Positions 16,995-27,403 are shown, numbered from the stretch's first letter. The stretch is 64,000 bases of DNA from Gemmatimonas sp. (GCF_027531815.1 NZ_JAPZSK010000014.1:62001-126000); one strand, 5' to 3'. Numbers and translations: made by a program. Notes: a model not told the origin generated them from the letters alone.

Positions 16995-17825
16995 TCACGC
17001 GAATGCCGTGCGATAGTCGTGCGCATACGTTGTGAAGCGCCGAGGCGCCGCACCCGTGATGTCGCGTACGGCCGACGTGACACGCTCGGCGTAGCCCAGC
17101 TTGAAGAAGTGCAGGATGGTCAGCAGGAAGTCGGCGTAATCCGCCGGCAGTCCGGCGGCGAGCAGTCCCGGCCGCATGGTCTCCGGTGTGATGTCCTCGT
17201 ACCGGATGGTGCGACCCAGCGCCTGCGACAGCAGCACCGCGACCTGGTCGTGATCGAGCGCTTCGTCGCCCGTGAGGTCGAACGCGCGGTTGGCATGGGT
17301 ATCACCCTGCAGCAGCACGGCGGCCACGGCGGCTACGTCACGCGCATCAATGAAGCTGCCCTTCGCCGTGCCGGTCGGCAGCTGAATGACCCCGGCCGTC
17401 TTGATGCCATGCAGCCAGAACGTATGGAAGTTCTGCATGAACCAGTTGGGGCGAATCACGTTCCACATGAGCCCCGACTGCTCGAGATGCCGCTCGGCCT
17501 TCCACATGGCGCCGTTGGGGTCGGCATCGGCCCCCATGGCGGTTAGGAGGACGACTTTGTGCACACCCAGTGCCTTGGCGGCATCCACGACCGGGCCGAG
17601 CAGCTGGTCCTGATTGGTGTGGCCCGGCGGTGACAGCAGGAACACGCCGTCCGCCCCGGCCACAGCGTCGCGCAGCCCTTCGCCCGTCACCAGGTTGACG
17701 GGCACCTGGCCAGGACCGGGCTGGCGGCTGGTGGCGCGGCGTACGGTGTGACCAGCGGCTTCGAGAAGGCGGGACACTTCACTGCCGACATTACCGCCGG
17801 CTCCGATGACAAGAAACGTGGACAT
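16995..17825 (-). CDS. NmrA/QOR2-like NAD(P)-binding reductase (atypical SDR)
   Basis: 276 residues. The N-terminus MSTFLVIGAGGNVGSEVSRL gives the Rossmann motif GxxGxxG, followed by GADGVFLLSPP and VVLLTAMGADADPNG, typical of NmrA-like redox-sensing or quinone-reductase-like SDRs. The IRPNWFMQNF block is the usual active-site neighbourhood, and it lacks a YxxxK pair. The gene is divergent from an AraC regulator with a shared 123-bp AT-rich region, the standard layout for a regulator controlling its neighbour. Start at 17825 is the only ATG giving an N-terminal Rossmann strand. Confidence 0.82.
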   Translation of the reverse strand: MSTFLVIGAGGNVGSEVSRLLEAAGHTVRRATSRQPGPGQVPVNLVTGEGLRDAVAGADGVFLLSPPGHTNQDQLLGPVVDAAKALGVHKVVLLTAMGADADPNGAMWKAERHLEQSGLMWNVIRPNWFMQNFHTFWLHGIKTAGVIQLPTGTAKGSFIDARDVAAVAAVLLQGDTHANRAFDLTGDEALDHDQVAVLLSQALGRTIRYEDITPETMRPGLLAAGLPADYADFLLTILHFFKLGYAERVTSAVRDITGAAPRRFTTYAHDYRTAFA

Positions 17826-17948
17826 GCAGCCTGCTCCTGTATGGTGAGGGGAGTTGTTGCACGTACAATGCCGCGTATTCACCATACCAAAAATGGCAGA
17901 AAATCCTGATTCTTTGTTTTTCCGTCCTGTCGATTTAGTATTCAAGAC
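17826..17948. promoter_or_regulatory. AT-rich divergent promoter region between reductase and AraC genes
   Basis: This spacer is strikingly AT-rich for the window, with runs such as CCAAAAATGG and TTCTTTGTTTTTCC at 17885-17925. It must carry promoters for the NmrA-like gene and the araC-like gene and probably the AraC operator. I cannot assign exact half-sites. Confidence 0.45.
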
Positions 17949-18917
17949 ATGGATATCCTGAGCGATCTGCTGCGTGAGGCTGGGCTGCGGCGCCGGCTGC
18001 TCGATCTGCGAGAGGTGCCCGAGCACATGGCGCTGCGCTTCCCCTGTGAGCGCAGCGTGGGCTTTCATGTGGTGCTCGAAGGCACGCTGTACGTGCACAC
18101 CGACAGCGATCCACATCCCCTTCGCCTCGAGGCGGGCGATGTGGCCGTCATGGCTCGCGGGTGCACCCACCTGCTGACCACCAGCGAGCGCGCCGTCGGA
18201 CTCCCGGTGTGCACGCTCACCGCCCATGCCGCGAAGAGGCCCGGCACCGGCGGCACGACCGGCACCGCCGGCACGCGCGTCGTGAGTGGCGCCTACCAAC
18301 TCTGGAACGCGCCGCTGCATCCATTCTTCGCCGAGTGGCCGGCATGGCACCTGGTACGCGCCAGCCGCACGGCGACGCTCGAACCGCTGCAGCTGTGCGT
18401 GGCGATGCTCGCGGCAGAGATACACGGCGAGCAGTTGGGACGCGACACGGTGGTGTACAGCCTGCTCGACGTGATGTTCACGCACCTGTTGCGCGACATC
18501 GCCGCCGCGCGCGCCGCGCAGGGCGCCTCGTTCAGTCTCGCCGTGCGCGACCCGCTCGTGCGTCGTGCCGTCGCGCTCATGCACGAGGATTGTGCTCACG
18601 ACTGGACCCTCGACACACTCGCCCGGGCCGTGGGGATGTCGCGGAGCGTGCTGGCCGAGCGGTTCCGCGACGCGATGAACGACACACCGTTGTCGTATCT
18701 GCGCACCGTGCGGTTGCAGCGAGCCATGCGCCTGCTCGCCGAAAGCGACGACACCCTCGAGCGCATCGCCATGCAGGTGGGCTACACCGACGCGTTCAGC
18801 TTCTCGAAGGCGTTCAAGCGCGCCGTGGGACGCTCACCGGGCGAGTACCGGCGCGAACGCGCGGAAGACCAGTGGGCCAGCATGCGCTTCCCCCCCGCCG
18901 CGGCCATCGGCGGCTGA
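17949..18917 (+). CDS. AraC-family transcriptional regulator with cupin sensor domain
   Basis: 322 residues. Residues ~5-190 form an AraC-type cupin (Cupin_6-like: RFPCERSVGFHVVLEGTLYV, LRLEAGDVAVMARGCTHLL). Residues ~215-310 are a double HTH: LDTLARAVGMSRSVLAERF then LERIAMQVGYTDAFSFSKAF and the closing FKRAVGRSPGEYRRER. It is divergent from the NmrA-like reductase and probably controls it in response to a small molecule (inference from layout). The ATG at 17949 starts the first helix, close behind the AT-rich spacer. Confidence 0.88.
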   Translation: MDILSDLLREAGLRRRLLDLREVPEHMALRFPCERSVGFHVVLEGTLYVHTDSDPHPLRLEAGDVAVMARGCTHLLTTSERAVGLPVCTLTAHAAKRPGTGGTTGTAGTRVVSGAYQLWNAPLHPFFAEWPAWHLVRASRTATLEPLQLCVAMLAAEIHGEQLGRDTVVYSLLDVMFTHLLRDIAAARAAQGASFSLAVRDPLVRRAVALMHEDCAHDWTLDTLARAVGMSRSVLAERFRDAMNDTPLSYLRTVRLQRAMRLLAESDDTLERIAMQVGYTDAFSFSKAFKRAVGRSPGEYRRERAEDQWASMRFPPAAAIGG

Positions 18918-19001
18918 GACGTGAGACGGAAGCGGTGAGGGAATTGAGAGGCTGAACGCTGAGCCTCTGCCCGCTTCCCCTCGCCCCTCACATCGCCATG
19001 C

Positions 19002-19664
19002 TCAACGGGCGATGTAGAGCGTGTGCCAGGGGCCCGACGTCACGTGCGCCCGCACTTTCATCGCCTTCACGTCGAGCCCGGCGTTCTGGAGTGAACGCTC
19101 GAAGTCGGGATCGTCGCCCACCGACCAGTAGGCGATCGTGCCCCCGGGCTTGAGCGCTGCCATGGTGTTGGCAATGCCGCGGGTGGCGTACAGCCGCGAG
19201 TTCTCCTTCATGATCATCCCTTCCGGCCCGTTGTCGGTATCGAGCATGATCGCGTGGAACCCGCCGCTGTTCTTGCGCAGCACATTCGACACGTCGTCGT
19301 GCACGATCCGCACCCGTGGATCGGCCATGGCTTCCGCCGAGAGCGCGTACGCCGGGTTGGCGTTCCACTCGATCACATCGGCCACGAGTTCGGCCACCAC
19401 CACCTCGGCGTCTGGGCCGAGGTGCCGCAGCGCCTCGCGCAGGGTGAACCCCAGCCCCAGGCCACCAATCAGCACCCGGGCGCCACGTGTGGCGGCGAGT
19501 GGGGCACACGCCACCTCGGCCAGCTTGTCCTCGGAATGATGCCGCCGCGTGGACATGAGCTCCACGCCGTCGGCCCGAATGAGATAGGCGCCGTCGTGAC
19601 GGTAGAGCTGCAGCAGCGTGCCGTCGGGGGTGTGCGCCTCGCCAAGTCGTTCGAGGGGTTTCAT
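19002..19664 (-). CDS. Spermidine synthase-like / SAM-dependent methyltransferase-fold protein
   Basis: 220 residues. RVLIGGLGLGFTLREALRHL is the nucleotide loop of class I methyltransferase/spermidine-synthase folds, followed by the acidic strand end VVVAELVADVIEW and VRIVHDDVSNVL, then HAIMLDTDNGPEG. The order matches spermidine-synthase-like proteins, but the catalytic DxYD pattern of true spermidine synthases is not seen, and no polyamine genes are nearby. Function is therefore left open. It stands alone between unrelated genes. Confidence 0.72.
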   Translation of the reverse strand: MKPLERLGEAHTPDGTLLQLYRHDGAYLIRADGVELMSTRRHHSEDKLAEVACAPLAATRGARVLIGGLGLGFTLREALRHLGPDAEVVVAELVADVIEWNANPAYALSAEAMADPRVRIVHDDVSNVLRKNSGGFHAIMLDTDNGPEGMIMKENSRLYATRGIANTMAALKPGGTIAYWSVGDDPDFERSLQNAGLDVKAMKVRAHVTSGPWHTLYIAR

Positions 19665-19861
19665 CCCCGCAAGCTAGCCCCGTCCGATGCGGGCACACCA
19701 CCGGCGGCCAGACGGCATGGATGGGGAGCCCCCCGTACCCTCACCGGTGTGCCCGAATGCCCAGAAACACCGGAACCGCCATGAGCTCCGCGTAGTGCCG
19801 CGGGTCTGTCGCGCGCATGGCCTCGGTGGGCCGGGGCATGGCTCGCTGGCTGGGGAAGACC

Positions 19862-19948
19862 GCTCGTCGGAGCACACGGAGCCGTGGAGGCACGGAGCAC
19901 CGCGGGATGTACTCTCCGTGTCTCCGCCGCTCCGTGCCGCCGACGAGC
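19862..19948. repeat. Long imperfect palindrome (REP-like hairpin)
   Basis: Outer arms GCTCGTCGG (19862-19870) and CCGACGAGC (19940-19948) are perfect complements. Inside, CACGGAG-N9-CACGGAG on the left is matched by its complement on the right, giving arms of about 36 bp. It lies in a 294-bp gene-free stretch, 10 bp past the stop of the Dabb gene, so it may also serve as its terminator. Confidence 0.6.
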
Positions 19949-19958
19949 AGTCACGACA

Positions 19959-20258
19959 TCACTCGGAATCGTAGATCTGGACGCGACTCCACCGGGATTT
20001 GTTTTCCGCCACGAACTGCTGGTGCGCGGGATGCACCTGATAGGCATCATGCTCGGCCATGTCGCGGAACAGCAGGACCAGCGCCCACGTGTACGTGCGG
20101 TCGATCACGGGGCGGTCGGTGGACGCCGGCGTGCCGATGTAGCACCCCTGGGAGGGGATGGCGGACAGCGCCTGGAGGTTGCGCTCGAAGCTGGCGCGCT
20201 CGTCTTCGGACAGATCCGGGCGCAACCAGAAGTACACGGCGTGAACGAGCATGGGCAT
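19959..20258 (-). CDS. Dabb-family (stress-responsive A/B barrel) protein
   Basis: 99 residues from ATG 20258 (or 97 from 20252). The core MLVHAVYFWLRPDLSEDERA with F-x-x-x-L-x-x-L spacing, then YTWALVLLFRDMAEHDAY and HPAHQQFV, is the dimeric alpha/beta barrel Dabb domain. These small proteins bind or process hydrophobic or heme-like ligands; no specific role can be assigned. Residues upstream in the frame are Arg/Gly-rich and not protein-like, so the longer start is rejected. Confidence 0.78.
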   Translation of the reverse strand: MPMLVHAVYFWLRPDLSEDERASFERNLQALSAIPSQGCYIGTPASTDRPVIDRTYTWALVLLFRDMAEHDAYQVHPAHQQFVAENKSRWSRVQIYDSE

Positions 20259-20326
20259 GGGGCTGGAGAGAGTGACAACGGACCTCCCAAGCTCACCGGC
20301 ACGCCCCTCCCCCCGCAACCGCCACC

Positions 20327-21214
20327 CTACCAGCCGCGCACCACGTCCCGCACCGCATCGACGAACGCCCGCGCCTCGGTCGAGGGTACGGCGCCGCGCC
20401 GCCACACGGCGACCACCTCGCGCTGCAAGTCATGATCGACGAGCGGGACATATACGCACTGCGGCGTGTTGTGCCGGGTGGCTGCCATGGCCGGCACGAT
20501 GGAGACCCCAACATCGGCGCCCACGAGTTCGAGCACCGTGGCCAACTGCGCGCTTCGGCAGACCACCGACGGCCTGACCTGCCGGCTCGAACAGAAGCCG
20601 GCCACCTGTTCGCCCAGGCAGTGCGCCGGGTCGAGCGTCACCGCCGGCGCATCGTGCAGCTGGGCCAGGGTGATCCGGCCGGCGCGGGCCGCTGGATGCG
20701 ACGCCGGCACCGCCACCACCAGAGCGTCGGAGCCCAACGACTCGGTGTCGAGATGGTCGAACGCGTACGGGAGCGCCGCGATCACCAGATCCAGCGTGCC
20801 CTCGAGCAGCAGGCGCGCCAGGACCGCGCTGTAGTCCTCACGCAGCTCCACGGTGGTGGTGGCGTGATGGGCATGGAAGCGGCGCAGGGCGCCCGGCAGC
20901 ACATAGGGGGCGACCGTGGGAATGGCCCCCACGTACAGCATCCCGCCCCCACTGGCACCTTCCCGCCGCACCGCTTCGGCGGTGGCCCGCATCTCGTCGA
21001 GCAGCCGTCGGGCGCGTGGATACAACGTGCGGCCGGCGTCGGTCATGTTCACCCCCCGACCATGGCGGGCAAACAGGACCGCCCCGAGCTGCGCTTCCAG
21101 CCGCTGGATCTGCCCGGTGAGCGACGGCTGCGAAACGCCCAGCACCCCGGCCGCCCGACTGAGGCTCCCGGCATCGGCCGTCTCCACGAACGCCCGCAAG
21201 AGATCGATGTCCAT
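20327..21214 (-). CDS. oxyR: OxyR, LysR-family peroxide-sensing regulator
   Basis: 295 residues. The N-terminal winged helix (MDIDLLRAFVETADAGSLSR, SQPSLTGQIQRLE) is LysR type. The effector domain contains DPAHCLGEQVAGFC: the two cysteines are residues 199 and 208, the same numbers and spacing as the redox pair C199/C208 of E. coli OxyR, so peroxide sensing by disulfide formation is well supported. It is divergent from katG across a 160-bp region carrying an OxyR-type operator, the classic arrangement for peroxide-induced catalase. Confidence 0.93.
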   Translation of the reverse strand: MDIDLLRAFVETADAGSLSRAAGVLGVSQPSLTGQIQRLEAQLGAVLFARHGRGVNMTDAGRTLYPRARRLLDEMRATAEAVRREGASGGGMLYVGAIPTVAPYVLPGALRRFHAHHATTTVELREDYSAVLARLLLEGTLDLVIAALPYAFDHLDTESLGSDALVVAVPASHPAARAGRITLAQLHDAPAVTLDPAHCLGEQVAGFCSSRQVRPSVVCRSAQLATVLELVGADVGVSIVPAMAATRHNTPQCVYVPLVDHDLQREVVAVWRRGAVPSTEARAFVDAVRDVVRGW

Positions 21215-21222
21215 GAAGAGCT

Positions 21223-21259
21223 ATCATACTTGGCTATGGGAATTATAGGAATACTCCCA
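21223..21259 (+). promoter_or_regulatory. Candidate OxyR operator between oxyR and katG
   Basis: Four quarter-sites occur with the exact 11-bp periodicity of OxyR (ATAG-N7-CTAT-N7-ATAG-N7-CTAT): ATCA at 21223, CTAT at 21234, ATAG at 21245 and CCCA at 21256. The two inner ones are perfect and the outer ones degenerate. The site ends just upstream of a katG -10 box, where OxyR would contact RNA polymerase. Confidence 0.65.
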
Positions 21260-21267
21260 TTGCTGCC

Positions 21268-23606
<2,339 letters not shown>

Positions 23607-23627
23607 GGGGCCGGGCACGGGCACAAC

Positions 23628-23662
23628 GCAGCGGGGCACGCCGGATCGGCGTGCCCCGCTGC
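23628..23662. terminator. Bidirectional hairpin terminator after katG
   Basis: Perfect 16-bp stem (23628-23643 with 23647-23662), 3-nt loop, lying between the convergent ends of katG and the creatininase-like gene. GC-rich with no U-tract on either side. Confidence 0.7.
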
Positions 23663-23692
23663 ATATCCGCCTCCTGCGACGTTCGACCGGCG

Positions 23693-24529
23693 CTACGGCT
23701 GCCCGCCGCGAAACTGCTTCACCGCCGCGTTCACCTTGAAGTCGATCGCGATCTTGCCGATCTCCGCACTGGCCTTGGTGGGGTCACCCTGCACACCGGC
23801 GTCGGGGCTGCCACCGTTGAGCGCCAGCTTGTCCTTACGAATGCCCTGCGCGAACACGTACAGCAGCTGCGACGTGTCGCTGGTACCGGCGTGCGAGCCC
23901 ACCACCTGCTCGCTCCAGCCGTACGTCTTGTTGAGGTAGTCGCGAATGAGCAGGCGCCCCTGCTCGTAGTAATCGGTGAGGGCGTGCACCCGCACACCGC
24001 TCCCCGCCCATTCGGCATTGAGCGCCTTCGCGATGTTCGTCATGCCGCGCTGATTGGGGCCGCTGTCGCCAATGAGAATGATGTCGGTGAAGCCGTGCTC
24101 CTTGAGCGAGCGCACCGCGGCATCGAGCACCTTTTCGTAGGCAGGGTCGGGCAGCGAGATCACGCCGGGCTTGTCACCCCAGTTGGGGCGGTTGTAGTCG
24201 CCCTCGGGTACGTACTGCAGCGTAGGGGCGATCAGCGCGTTGCCCAACCGCTGCGCGAGCACGCCCGCCGCGAAGGTCACGATGTAATTGTGCTTCCCCA
24301 TCACCATGTGCGGGCCGTTCTGCTCGGTGCCGCCGGTGGGGATGATCGCCACCTTCTTGCCACCGGCAATCGCGTCGCGGATTTCCGTCCACGTCATGGA
24401 TTCCATGTACGGCGCGGCGTACGGATCGGGGCGATCCTGTGCGGGCAGGGGCGTCCCCACGAGCGGCGCAGCGAGTGCCAGTGCCGCCGTCGCGGCCGTG
24501 CGCACCGCGCGATGCACGATCGACCTCAT
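23693..24529 (-). CDS. Secreted creatininase-fold protein (second of tandem pair)
   Basis: 278 residues with a signal peptide (MRSIVHRAVRTAATAALALAAPLVG). The fold is recognised from VAIIPTGGTEQNGPHMVMGK, a PEGDYN / PGVISLPD region, TDIILIGDSGPNQRGM and VGSHAGTSDTSQLL. Against Pseudomonas creatininase (EQHGHH, later D, NGHYEN, EHGGVFETS) the first Glu is kept, but His36 is Asn, Asp45 is His, and His120/Glu122 (GHYE) become SGP. The usual two-metal site is therefore not conserved and the substrate is unknown. Its ATG overlaps the stop of the upstream paralogue (TGATG), so the two are translated together, possibly as partners. Confidence 0.82.
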   Translation of the reverse strand: MRSIVHRAVRTAATAALALAAPLVGTPLPAQDRPDPYAAPYMESMTWTEIRDAIAGGKKVAIIPTGGTEQNGPHMVMGKHNYIVTFAAGVLAQRLGNALIAPTLQYVPEGDYNRPNWGDKPGVISLPDPAYEKVLDAAVRSLKEHGFTDIILIGDSGPNQRGMTNIAKALNAEWAGSGVRVHALTDYYEQGRLLIRDYLNKTYGWSEQVVGSHAGTSDTSQLLYVFAQGIRKDKLALNGGSPDAGVQGDPTKASAEIGKIAIDFKVNAAVKQFRGGQP

Positions 24530-25368
24530 CACTTGCTTCCTCCCGCCCGCAGCGTGCGGATCTGATTGAGTGCGTTGTCGATCTTGATCTTGAGCAGTTC
24601 GGCGCCGAGTTCGGCGCTCGCCTTGGTGGGATCGCCGTTCACCCCGCTGTCGGGTGCACCGCCGTTGCGCGCGAAGCGCTCCGTGCGCACCAGTTTGGGA
24701 TTCACGTACAGCAACTCCGACGTGTCGAGCATCCCGGCGTGGCTGCCGATGTCCTCGTCGGTATAGCCCTTGGCGCGCAGCATCACACGCATGTCTTCGC
24801 CGGCCTTCGTGTAGTAGTCGCCGATGGCCATCGCACGCGCACTGCCGCCCCACTCGGCGTTCAGCTGATCGGCGGCCTTTTGCATGCCGCGCTGATTGCC
24901 GCCGCTGTCACCGATGTAGATGATCTGCGCGAAGCCACCGTTCTTGAGCGAGCGCCCGGCGTGCACGAGCAGCTCCACGAATCGGTCTTCGGGGAGCGTG
25001 ATGGTGCCGGGCTTGGTCATGTGCCCGCGCGGCGGATCCCAGCTGCCTTCGGGCACATACGTGACGATGGGTGCAACCAGGGCATCGCCGAGCGCGCGGG
25101 CGATGCGCTCGGTGGTGTGCGTGAGCACCCACTTGTGCTCACCATCCACCATGTGCGGCCCCTTCTGCTCCTGGCCCGCCGTGCCGATGATGACCGAACG
25201 GGTACCGGCCTGGATGCGGTCGCGGATTTCGGTCCAGGTGAGTTCGTCGATGAAGACGGGGGGCGCCGGCTTCATGGAGGCGGCCTGCGCCACGAGGGCA
25301 TCGGGCGTCGCCACGAATAGCGCAGTGGCGGCCGCCAGCAGCAGCGGAGAGTATCGAACGGGGCGCAT
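24529..25368 (-). CDS. Secreted creatininase-fold protein (first of tandem pair)
   Basis: 279 residues with a signal peptide (MRPVRYSPLLLAAATALFVA). It parallels its downstream paralogue closely: SVIIGTAGQEQKGPHMVDGE, YVPEGSWDPPRGHM, IIYIGDSGGNQRGM, IGSHAGMLDTSELL and the shared NGDPTKASAELG tail. The canonical creatininase metal ligands are again altered (His36 to Lys, Asp45 to His, GHYE to DSGG). Both therefore belong to one exported subfamily defined by GDSGxNQRGM. The gene starts 222 bp from the uppS stop, beyond a large hairpin, so it probably has its own promoter. Confidence 0.82.
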   Translation of the reverse strand: MRPVRYSPLLLAAATALFVATPDALVAQAASMKPAPPVFIDELTWTEIRDRIQAGTRSVIIGTAGQEQKGPHMVDGEHKWVLTHTTERIARALGDALVAPIVTYVPEGSWDPPRGHMTKPGTITLPEDRFVELLVHAGRSLKNGGFAQIIYIGDSGGNQRGMQKAADQLNAEWGGSARAMAIGDYYTKAGEDMRVMLRAKGYTDEDIGSHAGMLDTSELLYVNPKLVRTERFARNGGAPDSGVNGDPTKASAELGAELLKIKIDNALNQIRTLRAGGSK

Positions 25369-25479
25369 TAGGCTCGGGAGGGAGGAGCGTGGCGGCAGCT
25401 TCGACGGACGATCGCCGACGAACTTCGCGTGCGGGCGCGCCGTCGGCAACCCAGCGCCATAGCGCGTGTCGCCACGGCC

Positions 25480-25557
25480 GAACTGACCATGGGAGAACAC
25501 GAGAAAGGGAGAAGGGGAGGATGTGCTCCCGTTCTCCCTTTCTCCTGTTGTCAGTTC
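25480..25557. terminator. Large hairpin downstream of uppS operon
   Basis: GAGAAAGGGAGAAGGGGAG (25501-25519) pairs with 25526-25544 with one mismatch; an outer GAACTGAC / GTCAGTTC pair (25480-25487, 25550-25557) extends it. It sits between the uppS stop and the start of the creatininase-like gene, in a 221-bp gene-free stretch, and probably ends the uppS transcript. Confidence 0.6.
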
Positions 25558-25589
25558 AACCCGGACCCCGACCCAACCCGACCCGCCGC

Positions 25590-26291
25590 CTACGCGCTGC
25601 CTACGGGAACCGGGACCGAGTTGAGGCCGCCAAAGCGCCGGTCGCGCTTCACGAAATCGGCAAAGACCGCATCGAGATCCGACGTGGTGAGGTCGGGGAA
25701 CAGCGCATCGATGAAGGCGAGCTCCGCGTACGCGCACTCCCACAGCAGAAAGTCGGACAGACGCCGTTCACCACCGGTGCGCAGCAGCAGATCCACATTG
25801 GGGAGCAGCGGGTCGGCCGGCCATTCCTGCCCTTCGGCCTGCGCCCGTGCGAATGCTTCCTGGAGCGCCGCCTTGCTGGAGTAGTCGATGGCCACACGCA
25901 GGTGCATGCGCGTACACTGGGCAGTGCGTGCCTCGACATCCTCCATCTTGGCCACGAGCGCCGTCGGCAGCCGGTCACGACGCCCAATGATGGAGAGACG
26001 AATGCCGTTCGCCCGCAGCTCGGCGAGCTGCCGGTCGAGGTGCGATGCGAACAGGTCCATGAGGAAGCCCACTTCCTCGCGCGGACGCTTCCAGTTGTCG
26101 CTCGAGAAGGCGTACAGCGTGAGATGCTGCACGCCGGCGCGGGCGCAGTGCGCCACGATCTCGCGTGCCGTCTGCGCGCCGCGGGCATGCCCCATCCACC
26201 GGGGACGCCCGCGTTTGGCAGCCCATCGCCCATTGCCGTCCATGATGACGGCGAGGTGCCCGGGCGCACCGGCATGGGGAGCAAGGCTCAC
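25590..26291 (-). CDS. uppS: Undecaprenyl diphosphate synthase (cis-prenyltransferase)
   Basis: 233 residues. Signature AVIMDGNGRWAAKRG (catalytic D18, N20), then LTLYAFSSDNWKRP, and near the C-terminus LLLRTGGERRLSDFLLWECA with the substrate-binding Arg and Glu residues. It condenses isopentenyl diphosphate units onto farnesyl diphosphate to make the C55 lipid carrier for peptidoglycan and other envelope polymers. The GTG start overlaps the stop of the winged-helix gene as GTGA, so it is the third gene of a coupled operon. I cannot tell whether it is the only uppS in the genome; no cdsA or other envelope genes are adjacent. Confidence 0.92.
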   Translation of the reverse strand: MSLAPHAGAPGHLAVIMDGNGRWAAKRGRPRWMGHARGAQTAREIVAHCARAGVQHLTLYAFSSDNWKRPREEVGFLMDLFASHLDRQLAELRANGIRLSIIGRRDRLPTALVAKMEDVEARTAQCTRMHLRVAIDYSSKAALQEAFARAQAEGQEWPADPLLPNVDLLLRTGGERRLSDFLLWECAYAELAFIDALFPDLTTSDLDAVFADFVKRDRRFGGLNSVPVPVGSA

Positions 26292-26689
26292 GCGCCCCCC
26301 ACGCGCCGGATCAGCGCTTCCATGTGAGCGAGGTAGCGCTCCAGCGCCTGGCGCCCTTCGCCGGTGAGTCGATACTCGGTACGCGGCACACGGCCGTCGA
26401 AGCTCTTGGTACAGGTCACGTAGCCGGCGTCCTCGAGTTTGCGGGCATGCACCGACACGTTGCCATCGGACGTGTCGAGCAGGGTGCGCAGATCAGTGAA
26501 AGTGAGCGAATCATGCACCGCCAGCGCGCTGACGATGGCGAGACGAATGCGCTCGTGAATCAGTCGGTCGAGCGCCATCGGCAAGGCAGGGTCCCCTGTC
26601 ACGGCCGTCAAGGTAGGCCGTGCCTCGGAAAGACGATCACCAGCCGGTGACGTTTCGGCCCTGAACGCGTTGCCATGTCGTTTACCCAC
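26288..26689 (-). CDS. Winged-helix transcriptional regulator (MarR/HTH_34-like)
   Basis: 133 residues if started at GTG 26689, which overlaps the end of the membrane-protein gene by 8 bp; an ATG at 26578 (MALDRLIHER) would give a 96-residue core. Core features are LIHERIRLAIVSALAVHDSL, FTDLRTLLDTSDGNVSVHAR as the recognition helix region, a wing (GRVPRTEYRLTGEGRQ), and a final helix for dimerisation. This matches HTH_34-type regulators that commonly sit next to small membrane proteins. Both flanking genes overlap it, so the three are translated as a unit. Confidence 0.8.
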   Translation of the reverse strand: MGKRHGNAFRAETSPAGDRLSEARPTLTAVTGDPALPMALDRLIHERIRLAIVSALAVHDSLTFTDLRTLLDTSDGNVSVHARKLEDAGYVTCTKSFDGRVPRTEYRLTGEGRQALERYLAHMEALIRRVGGA

Positions 26690-27314
26690 CGTAGTGCCTC
26701 GCGATGCGCATACCGAACCCGATCTGCAGCAGGCCGAAGCCCAGGGCCATCATGAGATTGCCATTGGCCATGGGGAGCAGCAGCGCGATGACGCCGAGGA
26801 CGAGGAACCCCACGCCCATGAGCGGCACCGCCCGAATGGAGTGCGCGCCTGCGGTCGTGACGCCCACGCCGTAGAGCAGCAGCCAGAGCCCCGGCAATAC
26901 ACGCGACGCCAGTCGCAGGTCGAGTCCGGGGAGAAAGGGATTCACCAGCGCGAAGGTGAGCACCGCGCCGGCGAAGATGGCCGGCCAGAAGCCGAGCAGG
27001 AACTTCCGGGCGGGGAGGCTGAGCGTGAACGCGCCCTCGCCCGACACACGCCGGCGCATCTTCTGCCACATCGCCCAGCCGCCCCCAGCCGTGGCCAACG
27101 GCGCCGTGAGCATCCACACCGCCAGCCACCGCTCCACACTGGGCTGCATGGCCGCCACCGGGGTCGCGGCCAGCGCCGTAAGGCCCATCCCCACCAGTCC
27201 CCACCCCGGTACGTCGGTAAATGCCGCCGCCCCCTCCATGGTCCGCCGGATGAAGGACAGCTCCTGAAGGGCGCGGTCGTGCAGCGCGGGAGAGGGATGA
27301 ACGGGGGGAGCCAT
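26682..27314 (-). CDS. Multi-pass membrane protein, partner of winged-helix regulator
   Basis: 210 residues from ATG 27314 (MAPPVHPSPALHDRALQELS). After an amphipathic N-terminal helix there are about five or six hydrophobic spans (GWGLVGMGLTALAATPVAAM, WPAIFAGAVLTFALVN, VLPGLWLLLYGVGVTTAGAH, LMGVGFLVLGVIALLLPM and more). No enzymatic motif is visible. Membrane proteins with this look are often found directly upstream of HTH_34 regulators and may act as a sensor or as the target of the regulator. An upstream in-frame ATG at 27476 adds sequence that is not protein-like. Confidence 0.72.
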   Translation of the reverse strand: MAPPVHPSPALHDRALQELSFIRRTMEGAAAFTDVPGWGLVGMGLTALAATPVAAMQPSVERWLAVWMLTAPLATAGGGWAMWQKMRRRVSGEGAFTLSLPARKFLLGFWPAIFAGAVLTFALVNPFLPGLDLRLASRVLPGLWLLLYGVGVTTAGAHSIRAVPLMGVGFLVLGVIALLLPMANGNLMMALGFGLLQIGFGMRIARHYGG

Positions 27315-27403
27315 TGCGGGAAGTATCGATGGGCAGCAACCATGCGTCAAGTACTTTATCCTACAAAGTCGAACACTCTGAGGTTCCGCGATGGACTCGT
27401 GTA

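Noticed and set aside
23607-23692. Small RNA gene in the katG/creatininase gap
   Set aside because: The only structure is a symmetric hairpin between convergent stops, fully explained as a bidirectional terminator.
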